The notes under the pieces were generated by a model. It searched no databases, was not told where the DNA came from, and saw only the letters and a program-made list of their open reading frames with translations. Below, piece by piece: positions 8,850 to 17,222 of a stretch of DNA of 64,000 nucleotides (its first letter is position 1; each line of letters begins with the position of its first letter). The DNA lies in NCBI GenBank assembly GCA_017456285.1, contig JAFTJQ010000012.1, positions 45,989-109,988 of the forward strand. Reading direction: 5' to 3'. The position numbers and the translations under genes were made by a program. The DNA is from Lentisphaeria bacterium (GTDB lineage Bacteria > Verrucomicrobiota > Lentisphaeria > Victivallales > Victivallaceae).

Positions 8850-9500
8850 TTATAAACCTAAATCTCTTAATAAGCGAACCTGAATTTCCTTGATCGCATA
8901 ATCTTCAAAATCTTCAGAGATTCGGCAATCATCAGAGAATACATAGATGCGATTGGGGTCTAAAAGGCGTTTGCCTAAAACCTCAAAACTTGCCATAAAA
9001 ATGTAATAGGCATGATTGGTGTCTTTGTCGCCGGTAATATGCTCATAAATTTTGCAGAAAGATAACATATCATATTGAAATGATGCAATAGAAATCAGCG
9101 ATTTGAATTCCGGACTTTTCGCTAAAACTCGCTGAACTGAGTTGCATTTAATAATTTCACGGGGAATATTTTTGAAGTAATCATAAAAATACTCAACCAT
9201 TCCCAAAATAAATTCTCTCTGCAAGTTTTTGTCATCCAAATTCTGCTTGTGGGCTTCGTAATACTCACCCAATGGATTGTATTTGCAACGCTCCATGACT
9301 AATTTGCCGATCTCGTCAAGCAAAGCATTTTTGGTTGCGAAGTGGTAAGTGATGATTGAACCGGTAAGTCCGGTTCTTTTAGCAATATCTCTCACGGATA
9401 CGCTATCTACGCTCTGACGCTCATAGATCAGATTTAATGCTGCATTCAGCAAAGTTTTTTTTGTTTTCTGCCCTTTTTTGGTTAATGATTTATCAGCCAT
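8850..9500 (-). CDS. TetR/AcrR-family transcriptional regulator
   Basis: 217-residue one-component regulator. Residues 10-60 form a TetR-type helix-turn-helix: KTLLNAALNLIYERQ, then VRDIAKRTGLTGSIITYHF, then the KNALLDEI helix. The rest is an all-helical ligand-binding/dimer domain with no recognisable ligand family. ATG 9500 is preferred over a GTG at 9515 because GGAGGGAG lies immediately before it; the GTG would sit on the ribosome-binding site. It converges on the transhydrogenase operon and shares its terminator. A short inverted repeat upstream (9590-9602) might be an autoregulatory operator. The target is unknown. Confidence 0.88.
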   Translation of the reverse strand: MADKSLTKKGQKTKKTLLNAALNLIYERQSVDSVSVRDIAKRTGLTGSIITYHFATKNALLDEIGKLVMERCKYNPLGEYYEAHKQNLDDKNLQREFILGMVEYFYDYFKNIPREIIKCNSVQRVLAKSPEFKSLISIASFQYDMLSFCKIYEHITGDKDTNHAYYIFMASFEVLGKRLLDPNRIYVFSDDCRISEDFEDYAIKEIQVRLLRDLGL

Positions 9501-9589
9501 TTGTCTCCCTCCCACCAGATGTTGATAACTTGTACTACATTAATCACTTTATCCTGCAATAAACTTAAAAACGAAATAAATTTCCTTTA

Positions 9590-9602
9590 TGATAATGTAT
9601 CA
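9590..9602. promoter_or_regulatory. Possible operator upstream of TetR-like gene
   Basis: TGATA-ATG-TATCA perfect inverted repeat, about 90 bases before the TetR-like start. It is short, so it may be chance. Confidence 0.25.
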
Positions 9603-9675
9603 CAAATGTTGGAAAAATCAAGTTCAATCATGAAATTTTTCTCGGAAAAAATTTAACAATTCAGTAAAATTATAT

Positions 9676-9714
9676 GAAAAAATGCCGCAACAATTATTAA
9701 AAATTATTGCGGCA
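9676..9714 (-). terminator. Intrinsic terminator after FAD oxidoreductase
   Basis: On the minus strand TGCCGCAATAATT pairs with its complement across a small loop and is followed by a T-run. It lies 24 bases past the stop of the 9738-11471 gene. Confidence 0.85.
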
Positions 9715-9737
9715 AGTTTTACAGTTTCAGCAACTAT

Positions 9738-11471
9738 TTATTTTACAGTCCAAGCGAAAATTTTAACTTCTTCATCGCCGAAAGTCTCCAGCAAAGTGAA
9801 GCGGATTTTGGTACATTCAATATCGAAGTTGTTGAAAACCAGTCGTTTGTAAAGGTTGTCAAACTCTCCTAAACTCTGCCAATTACCGTCTTTGTCGCAA
9901 TAATCCAAGCGATATTTTTTGACCAAAGATTTAGGCATTTCAAGCTGCGGCTGATTTTTGAAACGCAATGCCACGATGTTTTTCGGCTGGAAGTCAGCAA
10001 GATCGCTATCGAAAATCAATCGACTCTGCGAGAGTTTAATCGGGGAACTCCATGAGTATTCAACTTGATTGCCGACACGAGCGTACCATGCTTCATCGGC
10101 TTCATCGGTAATGCGATTTTGTCCCATTCGCAAACCTTCGGGTGATTTGCCGTTATCTGCGGTCAAAGTTCCTGCCATAGTCAAATCACTCGGTATATAG
10201 CGGAAACGAGGCAGGTAGCAGTCAAGTTCCATCAAGCGATTTTGCAATTTTTTAACATCGACTTGACGAGGTAAAAGATTCTCTGCAACTGCCATTGAAG
10301 CTGCAATTCCTGCCGCCTGACCTAAAATTGCACAAGTTGCCATAACTCTGGTGGCACTTAATGCCGAGTGAGTTACGCTGATATTTCTGCCGGCACAGAA
10401 GAGATTTTCAATGTTTTTGGAGTAAATCGCACGATAAGGCAAGCCGAATGGCGACGGTGCCGGGTGAAAAATATTCGGTGCAATTTCAGGTACTTTGAAG
10501 CCGGTCGGAGCGTGGTCATCCATTGTCCAGCCGCCGTAAGCAATTGTGTCCTCAAATTTGCCCCCTGATGCGACATCATTTTGGGTAACAATATAATCTC
10601 CGACATAGCGGTTGCTCTCACGTTTGCCGGGGAGGAAGCCGATCCACTCAAGTTCCCAATACTTATTTTTTTCTTTTTGGGTCGGGTGATTTTTGAGGTA
10701 ATCCCAAGTGCCGAGGGCGATTTTCAGCAATTCATGGCGGCAAATATCCACGTCATGAAGTGCATCCATATCACCGCCGAGTTCAATCCACCAATAATTC
10801 TGCAACCCCTCCAAGTCGGGTTCACGATATTTGAATTGAGAAGCATCGGTGTAGTGATTTGCCCATTCAGGGGCAATAAATTCGTGGACTTCGTCGGTCT
10901 CTCTTGCCTGAAGCAGACAACTCATGCCCATAGTTTTTTTATCGCTCTCAATCGGGGCGATAGACTCATTAAATTCGTTTCTTGCCTCACGACCGTAACG
11001 GATTTCAGCACCGCTTAATGAGGCTAAAATGCTGTCGCCTGACGAGTCACAAAAGTATTTACCCTCAACGGTGTAGAAAGTTTGTGAAACTGATTGATAT
11101 GCTTTAACTTTCTTGATTGCCGCATCGTCCATAGTTGCATCCATGCAGACTGCATTCAGGAGAATTGTTAAGTTTTTCTCTCTGGTTGCAGTGCTGTAGA
11201 GTACGGTATCCCACAACGAAAAATTTCTTTCCGGGTTGCGGTAAATATTTTCAAGTAAAATTTCTTCAATAATACCGGTTTCACGCATATTGTCGCCATG
11301 TGCCCCGCAAACCCACATGCGGATTTCGCTTGACGCATTGCCGCCTAAAACGGGGCGATCGTGAATCAAAACAGTTTTTATGCCCTCTCTTGCCGCTGCA
11401 ACTGCCGCACACAAACCTGACAAACCACCGCCGACTACGACAAAATCTGCTGAAATATTAATATTTTTCAT
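9738..11471 (-). CDS. FAD-dependent oxidoreductase (FAD_oxidored family) with C-terminal beta-sandwich
   Basis: 577 residues. The N-terminus is an FAD-binding Rossmann fold (VVVGGGLSGLCAA at 11-23, then the VLGGNASSEIRMWVCGAHG segment typical of the FAD_oxidored family, which is expanded in Planctomycetes and Lentisphaerae). A second FAD-contact region reads AIYSKNIENLFCAGRNISVTH near 360-380. The last 130 residues look like a carbohydrate-binding-type beta-sandwich (YARVGNQVEYSWSSPIKLS). There is no signal peptide. AAAGGAG precedes the ATG. It lies 16 bases after a small zinc-ribbon gene and is probably in one transcript with it. Substrate unknown; family members often occur with glycan genes. 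Confidence 0.88.
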   Translation of the reverse strand: MKNINISADFVVVGGGLSGLCAAVAAAREGIKTVLIHDRPVLGGNASSEIRMWVCGAHGDNMRETGIIEEILLENIYRNPERNFSLWDTVLYSTATREKNLTILLNAVCMDATMDDAAIKKVKAYQSVSQTFYTVEGKYFCDSSGDSILASLSGAEIRYGREARNEFNESIAPIESDKKTMGMSCLLQARETDEVHEFIAPEWANHYTDASQFKYREPDLEGLQNYWWIELGGDMDALHDVDICRHELLKIALGTWDYLKNHPTQKEKNKYWELEWIGFLPGKRESNRYVGDYIVTQNDVASGGKFEDTIAYGGWTMDDHAPTGFKVPEIAPNIFHPAPSPFGLPYRAIYSKNIENLFCAGRNISVTHSALSATRVMATCAILGQAAGIAASMAVAENLLPRQVDVKKLQNRLMELDCYLPRFRYIPSDLTMAGTLTADNGKSPEGLRMGQNRITDEADEAWYARVGNQVEYSWSSPIKLSQSRLIFDSDLADFQPKNIVALRFKNQPQLEMPKSLVKKYRLDYCDKDGNWQSLGEFDNLYKRLVFNNFDIECTKIRFTLLETFGDEEVKIFAWTVK

Positions 11472-11487
11472 AAAAAACTCCTTTCAA

Positions 11488-11895
11488 TTAATTATAAAAA
11501 TCATCTTTGTTATTAAATTTAAGTCCGCATTTTGCACAGAAATTAGGTGCATCCAAGCGGAAAATGTAACTATTGCATTTGGGGCAGCGGACAAATACTA
11601 ACTCAATCGGAATGGTAATGAGAATTATTAAAAATGCCGTTAAGCTCCCGATTATGCTCATATTGCGAGCTTTTTTTATCCAAAATTCCTCTATATCAAT
11701 GGCGTTGTTGGGGTAATTGCTCGGGGTCTCCAAAGTTTTGTAGTATAAGTTCTCGTTACTATTTACTTCGGAAGAGTCGAGTTCCATGTAGTTTACGAGG
11801 AATACAATCATCATAAAAAGTGCAATAATTCTGATGATACGAAGAATTTTTTGCAGCAGCAAACGGCGATTTATGTAATTTGAAACGTTATCCAT
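11488..11895 (-). CDS. Small membrane protein with C-terminal zinc ribbon
   Basis: 135 residues, not matched to a named family. Two hydrophobic segments (IIRIIALFMMIVFLVNY near 22 and SLTAFLIILITIPIELVFV near 84) bracket a polar, probably extracytoplasmic loop. The C-terminus is a CxxC-x14-CxxC zinc ribbon (CPKCNSYIF, then CAKCGLKF). Its start overlaps the end of the preceding gene by eight bases, with AGGAAC placed inside that gene as ribosome-binding site, so translation is probably coupled. Function unknown. Confidence 0.8.
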   Translation of the reverse strand: MDNVSNYINRRLLLQKILRIIRIIALFMMIVFLVNYMELDSSEVNSNENLYYKTLETPSNYPNNAIDIEEFWIKKARNMSIIGSLTAFLIILITIPIELVFVRCPKCNSYIFRLDAPNFCAKCGLKFNNKDDFYN

Positions 11896-12607
11896 TGCTG
11901 AGCAGTTCCTCTATTTTTGCTTTCTCACCTTTTCTGAAAATCAGATAAAAATCAAGTTGAGTTGCATTGTCGTTTTTATCAACAATCGGCAAAAGTTTTA
12001 CATTTCTCAAGTAATTATTGTTTTTTTTAAGTTCAATCAAGCCAATAGCATTTGCATTGCTTTCGACCATGATTTCCACCTTTTCAATCGGATAATAGAG
12101 TAAATTATTACCGCTTGCATTTTTTGGAAAAATCCTATCGGCAATCAAGTAAACTGCCGAATTTTCCGGCATCCCGAAACGATGAATTGAATAGGGATTA
12201 TCGGGAATTAAAAAACTCCAATTTTTTTCTTGATTGCAGAAAATTTTTTTTAAATCTTCGAATGAAATTTGTTTCAAACTATTTTTTTTATTGACAATTA
12301 CACCTAAATAGATACTATTGTACTTGACAAAGTCAAATTCTTCACTTGGAATTTGTGAAATGTCATTTGCGGTAAAGCAAGTTATCTCATTTTTTCGTAA
12401 CTTGGAAATCGCAGTTTCCAACGGCATTTTTTCCAAAGTTGCCGAGAAATCAGCATTTTTCAAAATCAAATCAGTAATTTCCTGCCGCAAAAAATTATCC
12501 TGAATAAGCGTTGCCTCTCCGATAATAAAGTTGCTTGCCGACACGCTCAAAAAAAGCATTGTCGTGAAAATAAAACTTGCTAAAATTTTTTTTGAAAAAA
12601 ATTCCAT
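11888..12607 (-). CDS. Exported PstS/PBP-like substrate-binding domain protein
   Basis: 239 residues with a signal peptide (KKILASFIFTTMLFLSVSAS at 6-25). The mature part resembles one half of a type II periplasmic binding protein of the PstS-like group: LETAISKLRKNEITCFTAND, then YLGVIVNKKNSLKQISFEDLK near 98 (the usual 'vvvNk.Npv..ltleql..IF' block) and a late NANAIGLIELKK. It is shorter than PstS, and no ABC permease or ATPase lies beside it, so import is unlikely. Family members of this size can act as sensors or scaffold proteins. It is upstream of, and overlaps, the zinc-ribbon membrane protein. Confidence 0.75.
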   Translation of the reverse strand: MEFFSKKILASFIFTTMLFLSVSASNFIIGEATLIQDNFLRQEITDLILKNADFSATLEKMPLETAISKLRKNEITCFTANDISQIPSEEFDFVKYNSIYLGVIVNKKNSLKQISFEDLKKIFCNQEKNWSFLIPDNPYSIHRFGMPENSAVYLIADRIFPKNASGNNLLYYPIEKVEIMVESNANAIGLIELKKNNNYLRNVKLLPIVDKNDNATQLDFYLIFRKGEKAKIEELLSNG

Positions 12608-12621
12608 AACTTCAAAACTGT

Positions 12622-12664
12622 AACAACGGCAAATTCACCTCTCCCCGGCAAATTCACCGTTGTT
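12622..12664 (-). repeat. Hairpin containing a 13-bp direct repeat, downstream of galE
   Basis: CGGCAAATTCACC occurs at 12627-12639 and 12646-12658, and the outer arms AACAACGG (12622-12629) and CCGTTGTT (12657-12664) pair. It has no clear T-run, so it may be a weak terminator or mRNA-stabilising stem between galE and the next gene. Confidence 0.5.
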
Positions 12665-12679
12665 TAATTTTTTTAATGG

Positions 12680-13654
12680 TTAACGTCTGTATCCATTCGG
12701 ATTTTTGAGTTTCCAGTTCCACGCAGAAGCAATAATGCTCTCTGCATCTTCAAATTGCGGCTTCCAGCCGAGCATTTTTTTGATTCTGTCAGAGCAGGCA
12801 ATCAATACATCGGGGTCGCCGGCACGACGGGGAGCAACTTCATAATTGATTTTTTTACCGGTAACTTTTTCAGTCGCCTTGATAATTTCAAAAACGCTCA
12901 AGCCTTTGCCGGTTCCCAAGTTGTAGTGTCCGCTCTCGGGTGCATCCAATGCCAGCATGTGTGCCTGTGCCAAGTCCAGAATATGGATATAATCACGAAT
13001 ACAGCTGCCGTCAGGAGTATTGTAATCGTCGCCGAAAACCATCATTTTTTCACGAGTTCCTGCCGCTACTTGCAGAATAATCGGAATCAAGTGGGTTTCA
13101 GGGTCGTGTGCTTCACCGAAGTTTTCGGTAGCACCTGCCGCATTGAAGTAACGCAAAGCCGCATATTTAACACCGTGAATCTGTGAGTACCAGTTTAAAA
13201 TTTTCTCGAAGCAAAGTTTTGATTCGCCGTAGGGGTTGATCGGTTTCTGGCTGTCATGCTCCTCAATCGGAGTTTTTTCAGGCTGACCGAAAGTTGCGGC
13301 GGTACTTGAGAAAACGAAACTTTTTACTCCGCCCTCGACTGCCGCATCGGCGAGGTTGATACCATTTGCGATATTGTTGCGGAAATACTTTGAGGGGTTA
13401 GTCATTGATTCGCCGACGAGAGATGCTGCTGCGAAGTGCATAATTCCGTCATAGTGTCCGTTTTTAGCAACGCTGATAATTTTGTCTCTATCCGCCAAGT
13501 CGCCCAAAACAAAATCTGCTCTGGGGTCAATCGCGTCAAAGTGACCTGTTACAAGTGAGTCATAGACAGTTACTTCGTAGCCGTGATCAAGTAAATATTC
13601 AGTACAAGCACTGCCGATGTAACCGGCACCGCCGGCAACCAAAATTCTTTTCAT
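12680..13654 (-). CDS. galE: UDP-glucose 4-epimerase
   Basis: 324-residue short-chain-dehydrogenase-type epimerase that interconverts UDP-glucose and UDP-galactose with tightly bound NAD. It shows the NAD-binding loop GGAGYIGS at residues 8-15, the active-site Ser/Thr region FSSTAATFG near 115-123, and the catalytic YGESK (YxxxK) near 143-147. Full length for the family. TCGGAGG precedes the ATG. It is divergent from tyrA with its own predicted promoter. It probably serves galactose entry and surface glycan synthesis. Confidence 0.95.
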   Translation of the reverse strand: MKRILVAGGAGYIGSACTEYLLDHGYEVTVYDSLVTGHFDAIDPRADFVLGDLADRDKIISVAKNGHYDGIMHFAAASLVGESMTNPSKYFRNNIANGINLADAAVEGGVKSFVFSSTAATFGQPEKTPIEEHDSQKPINPYGESKLCFEKILNWYSQIHGVKYAALRYFNAAGATENFGEAHDPETHLIPIILQVAAGTREKMMVFGDDYNTPDGSCIRDYIHILDLAQAHMLALDAPESGHYNLGTGKGLSVFEIIKATEKVTGKKINYEVAPRRAGDPDVLIACSDRIKKMLGWKPQFEDAESIIASAWNWKLKNPNGYRR

Positions 13655-13715
13655 AAAAGCCTCCGATTATATTAGTTAAATAACGTTATTGTTTATATTT
13701 ATTACCCTATGCTAT

Positions 13716-13743
13716 AATTTACAGCTTTTATAAAAAAAATCAA
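13716..13743 (-). promoter_or_regulatory. Predicted promoter for galE
   Basis: Minus strand TTGATT, 16 bp, TAAATT, about 60 bases before the galE start. It lies back to back with the tyrA promoter. Confidence 0.55.
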
Positions 13744-13751
13744 ATATTTTT

Positions 13752-13779
13752 TTGACTTTTTGCAAAAAAACGGTATATT
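13752..13779 (+). promoter_or_regulatory. Predicted promoter for tyrA and the ABC ATPase
   Basis: TTGACT, 16 bp, TATATT, 21 bases before the tyrA ATG, which leaves a very short 5' leader. Confidence 0.6.
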
Positions 13780-13800
13780 AAGGAAAATTAATTTTATTAT

Positions 13801-14706
13801 ATGGGATTTGTAAGAGTGAAAGACAATGTATTAATAATCGGATTTGGACTGTTGGGGACTTCTTTGGCAATGGCATTGAAGGAGCGAAATGACTTTCGGG
13901 TGCTTGGGCATACCCGCCGCAGGGAAATTATCGAATGGGCGGTGGAGAAAGAGATTATTGAGTCGGAATCTCTGCTGGAGTTAAATCAATTGCTTGCTAA
14001 AGCCGACATCGTAGTTCTGGCACTCCCGATTCCTGCAACTATCGAATTTTTGAAAAATCATGCGGATAACTTGCGTAAATCATGCGTGATAACCGACATC
14101 GGCAGTACCAAAAAATCATTTATGGAGGCCGGTGCGAAGTATCTTCAGAAAATCGGAGTTGCTTATGTCGGGTCGCACCCGATGGCAGGAACTGAAAAAT
14201 CCGGGCCGTTTAATGCTTTCAGCACTCTTTACAACAATGCGGATGTTTTTCTTTGCAGCGATGATTTTTCTCGTGACCATGAGGCGGTAAAAAAAGTTGC
14301 CTCCATGTGGGAATCAATTAGTTGCAACTGTGTACGGATTTCTGCCGATAAGCATGATAAATTAGTTGCGAAAACCAGTCATGTCGCTCACATCCTGGCA
14401 TCTGCATTGACCGTCAGTGTGCTTGATTACGGGGACAAAAGCGATAACTTTCACGGCTGTGCCAGTGGCTTCAGAGACACCTCCAGAACAGCATCAAGTG
14501 ATCCTGTCATGTGGCGGGAGATTGTTGAATTAAATAAAAGTGCCGTACTTGAGGCATTGGATAAATTTGAATTTGAATACGGTAAATTCCGAAGAGCAAT
14601 TGAAAATAACGACTTTGATTCGTTTGAAAGGGAGTTTGCTCACGGTAAAACTTTGCGGTCAGAGTGGCTTGAATATCTAAAAAATAAAGGAATAAAAAAT
14701 GGATAA
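13801..14706 (+). CDS. tyrA: Prephenate/arogenate dehydrogenase (TyrA family)
   Basis: 301 residues. It catalyses oxidative decarboxylation of prephenate or arogenate in tyrosine synthesis. The NAD(P)-binding fold is at the N-terminus (VLIIGFGLLGTS at 10-21), followed by VLALPIPATIEFL, DIGSTKKSFM and the substrate-site stretch VGSHPMAGTEKSG near 119-131, all typical of TyrA. The C-terminal helical dimer domain contains GFRDTSRTASSDPVMW. The ribosome-binding site is weak for ATG 13801; a GTG five codons in is an alternative. Its last eight bases overlap the ABC ATPase start, so the two are translationally coupled, an unusual pairing with no obvious functional logic. Confidence 0.93.
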   Translation: MGFVRVKDNVLIIGFGLLGTSLAMALKERNDFRVLGHTRRREIIEWAVEKEIIESESLLELNQLLAKADIVVLALPIPATIEFLKNHADNLRKSCVITDIGSTKKSFMEAGAKYLQKIGVAYVGSHPMAGTEKSGPFNAFSTLYNNADVFLCSDDFSRDHEAVKKVASMWESISCNCVRISADKHDKLVAKTSHVAHILASALTVSVLDYGDKSDNFHGCASGFRDTSRTASSDPVMWREIVELNKSAVLEALDKFEFEYGKFRRAIENNDFDSFEREFAHGKTLRSEWLEYLKNKGIKNG

Positions 14707-15496
14707 TAAAGATAATTTGGCGATAGAGGTAGTCGGAGCTACTGTCTATTTAGGGGGGAAACAAATTATAAAAAACTTATCTTGGCAACTTGAAGCAGGT
14801 GCGAGATGTTTTATTTTAGGTGCAAACGGTGCAGGGAAAACCACTCTCGTAAAGATGCTTATGGGCTACTCCTGGCCGGTGTACGGTGCCAAAGTTCGGG
14901 TGCTCGGCGAGACCTTCGGCAATGTGAGTTTGATTGAATTAAGAAAAAGAATCGCTTGGGTCAGCCCCTTTATTCAGAGGTGGAGCGATCCTGAAACCAC
15001 GGGATTGGAGATGGTTGTATCAGGAATCGAAAGCACGATCGGGCTTTTTCGCAAAGTTCTGCCGCACGAAGAAGAGCAGGCTATGGAGATTATGGAGCGA
15101 CTTAATTGTACTCACTTGCGAGATCAGTCTATGGTCACAATGTCCAGCGGCGAGCAGGTAAAAATTTTGATTGCACGAGCATTGATGACCAAACCTGAAT
15201 TGATAATTCTCGATGAACCGAGTGTTTATTTGGATATTGCAGGCAGGGAGTTTCTGCTTAATGCTATTAGCGATATGGCGGCAAAACATCCTGAAACTAC
15301 TATTGTTTTCATTACCCAGCGTATTGAAGATATTATGCCGGAATTTAAAATCGGAATGATCTTAAAGGACGGTATTATCGAAGCAATCGGCAAGCGTGAG
15401 GATGTGCTTACCGAGGAGAATCTCTCTAAAGCATTTGACCTTAATATCAAACTTATGGAAGGCAAAAACGGTCGTCTTTGGTCAATGATTCAGTAA
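14699..15496 (+). CDS. ABC transporter-type ATP-binding protein without nearby permease
   Basis: 265 residues. A single ATPase domain with Walker A GANGAGKTT (41-49), a Q-loop region, signature MSSGEQVKILIARAL near 145 and Walker B LIILDEPS followed by D-loop residues. It resembles the cytosolic ModF/YlmA-like ATPases rather than a dedicated importer subunit. No permease or binding protein is adjacent, so transport is not assured. It overlaps the tyrA stop by eight bases and converges on the yeiH-like gene with only ten bases between the two ends. Confidence 0.88.
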   Translation: MDNKDNLAIEVVGATVYLGGKQIIKNLSWQLEAGARCFILGANGAGKTTLVKMLMGYSWPVYGAKVRVLGETFGNVSLIELRKRIAWVSPFIQRWSDPETTGLEMVVSGIESTIGLFRKVLPHEEEQAMEIMERLNCTHLRDQSMVTMSSGEQVKILIARALMTKPELIILDEPSVYLDIAGREFLLNAISDMAAKHPETTIVFITQRIEDIMPEFKIGMILKDGIIEAIGKREDVLTEENLSKAFDLNIKLMEGKNGRLWSMIQ

Positions 15497-15506
15497 TTAT
15501 CTTTGA

Positions 15507-16505
15507 TTATTTGACGCAATTTATCCAGTTAAAATGGATTGCCGTACACCAGAGTGTACCTAAAATAAGCCACAGAATAATTCCGAGGAGTATAGGTTTA
15601 ATTCCTAACTCCTTGATTTTTTCTCTGCTTAAATTAGCGCCGATCATAAATAAAGTAGTTATCATTAAATATTTTGAGATATTTTTCAAAAATGCTCCGC
15701 TGTACGCAATTTCTTCAGCGGCAGCAGGAATAAGTTTAGGCAGATAAGTAACAACTGCCGCAGCAATAATGAACCACGGAATGAACCATGGAATGTTAAT
15801 TTTGATTTTTCTGCTGTCATCTTCACTTCGGTCGGCAACGAAAACGCTTAAAAAAATTGTTACCGGTACGATCCATAATGCTCTGGCAAGTTTGACGGTC
15901 GTCCCGACTTCCAAAGCCTCTTCGCCGAAAGCCATAGTTGCACCGACAACCGAGCTGGTGTCGTGGATTCCGAGGGCGGCAAAGTAGCCGAACTCGACTT
16001 GATTAAAGTCCAAAGCCCTGCCGATAATCGGAAATATCCAGAGGGCAACTGCATTCAAGGTAAAAACGGTTACAGAAGCAATTGCCACATCGTGAGCTTG
16101 TGCTTTGAGGGCAGGGGCGGCGGCGGCAATGGCACTGCCACCGCAAATGGAAGTTCCGACACTGACCAAATAGGCGGAATTTTTTGATACTTTGAGGAGT
16201 TTGCCGAGTAAATACCCTAAACCGATACCCAGAATGATACCGATTAAAGTATAGAGAAAGCCGTTCCCGCCTGCTCTAATAACTGCACTTAAATTCATGC
16301 CGCACCCCATGCCGACAATGGTTGCCCCCAATAATTTTGAAGTGATTTTTGAGGTGTAATTAATGTAGGGATTACCGAAGCATACCGAGAAAATAATTCC
16401 TGCAAGCACCGCCAGTCCGGGGGCATATTCTCTGCTTGATTCGATAAGGGCAGGAACAATAAAAAAAGCAATTACCAATATTACAAAACTTATTTTCTTT
16501 ATCAT
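15507..16505 (-). CDS. YeiH-family putative transporter (UPF0324)
   Basis: 332-residue polytopic inner-membrane protein of the YeiH family, annotated as putative sulfate exporters. About ten hydrophobic segments are visible. Family blocks include LLGATIVGMGCGMNL, a VGTSICGGSAIAAAAPAL loop near residue 120 and the GIHDTSSVVGATMAFG motif near 180. ATG 16505 and a GTG at 16511 are both possible; AAAAGG lies 5 bases from the GTG and 11 from the ATG. It starts 35 bases after the pseudopilin stop and could be the last gene of the rseP-ispG-pseudopilin transcript. Actual substrate unproven. Confidence 0.88.
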   Translation of the reverse strand: MIKKISFVILVIAFFIVPALIESSREYAPGLAVLAGIIFSVCFGNPYINYTSKITSKLLGATIVGMGCGMNLSAVIRAGGNGFLYTLIGIILGIGLGYLLGKLLKVSKNSAYLVSVGTSICGGSAIAAAAPALKAQAHDVAIASVTVFTLNAVALWIFPIIGRALDFNQVEFGYFAALGIHDTSSVVGATMAFGEEALEVGTTVKLARALWIVPVTIFLSVFVADRSEDDSRKIKINIPWFIPWFIIAAAVVTYLPKLIPAAAEEIAYSGAFLKNISKYLMITTLFMIGANLSREKIKELGIKPILLGIILWLILGTLWCTAIHFNWINCVK

Positions 16506-16539
16506 TTTCACAATAACCTTTTTGCTGCAAATTTATAAA

Positions 16540-17220
16540 TCAGTGACTTTTATCGGTTGTATTTGAACTTACGGCAGTCCAGTTGTCGCCCAGATAGAGT
16601 GAGTAGCGGTCAGTATAGTAGGTCATCTCATCGACATTGTATTTTTTGTGCTTTGCCGCATGGCAGTCAGCGTAAAGAATCACAATTCCACTGTGTCGTG
16701 TTTCGGAGCCGTCAACTTCAGGACAGGTATTTTGAGTGTAATTATCCTGATCGCAATCGCCGTCGAGAAAGAGATTAAAGGGGCTTTCTTCAATCAAAAT
16801 TAAATTGCTTGTGCCGACTTTTGCCGATCCGAGTGCCGCATAATTCCAAGTAGCGAAAACTCCGCGACGCATGTACGGCTCATGGGTATTAAGTGAATAG
16901 GAAAAATCACGACTTACTTCAACAGGGCACTTAAAAATTTTTTTCGGCAAATTATCAACCATACGCAACTGATTGATCCAGCCCTCGTATCCGCCGTCAT
17001 CATTCCATTCAACTACTTGGGTCGGAAGTGGAAAGTAGTCGTAACTATCTGCATACATTGACGAGGCAAGTCCGATTTGACGCATATTGCCGAGACAGCT
17101 TGCACCTCGTGCCGTCTCTCTTGCCTTGTTGAGGGCAGGGAGTAACATCCCTGCTAAAATAGCGATAATTGCGATTACCACGAGTAATTCAATAAGTGTA
17201 AAATTGAATAATTTTTTCAT
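16540..17220 (-). CDS. Type II secretion-like pseudopilin (Lentisphaerae type)
   Basis: 226 residues. Class III-type N-terminal methylation leader: [20 protein letters not shown], then the [13 protein letters not shown] extension typical of Lentisphaerae and Planctomycetes. Glu5 of the mature protein is present (FTLIE). The body has several Cys (CLGNM, KCPVE) and a late [14 protein letters not shown], in which the usual H-X9-DG has become H-X9-DC. The product should be cleaved by prepilin peptidase and sit in the inner membrane with an extracytoplasmic domain. GAAAGGAAA precedes the ATG. It starts two bases after the ispG stop, which places it in the rseP-ispG transcript. Confidence 0.9.
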   Translation of the reverse strand: MKKLFNFTLIELLVVIAIIAILAGMLLPALNKARETARGASCLGNMRQIGLASSMYADSYDYFPLPTQVVEWNDDGGYEGWINQLRMVDNLPKKIFKCPVEVSRDFSYSLNTHEPYMRRGVFATWNYAALGSAKVGTSNLILIEESPFNLFLDGDCDQDNYTQNTCPEVDGSETRHSGIVILYADCHAAKHKKYNVDEMTYYTDRYSLYLGDNWTAVSSNTTDKSH

Positions 17221-17222
17221 AA

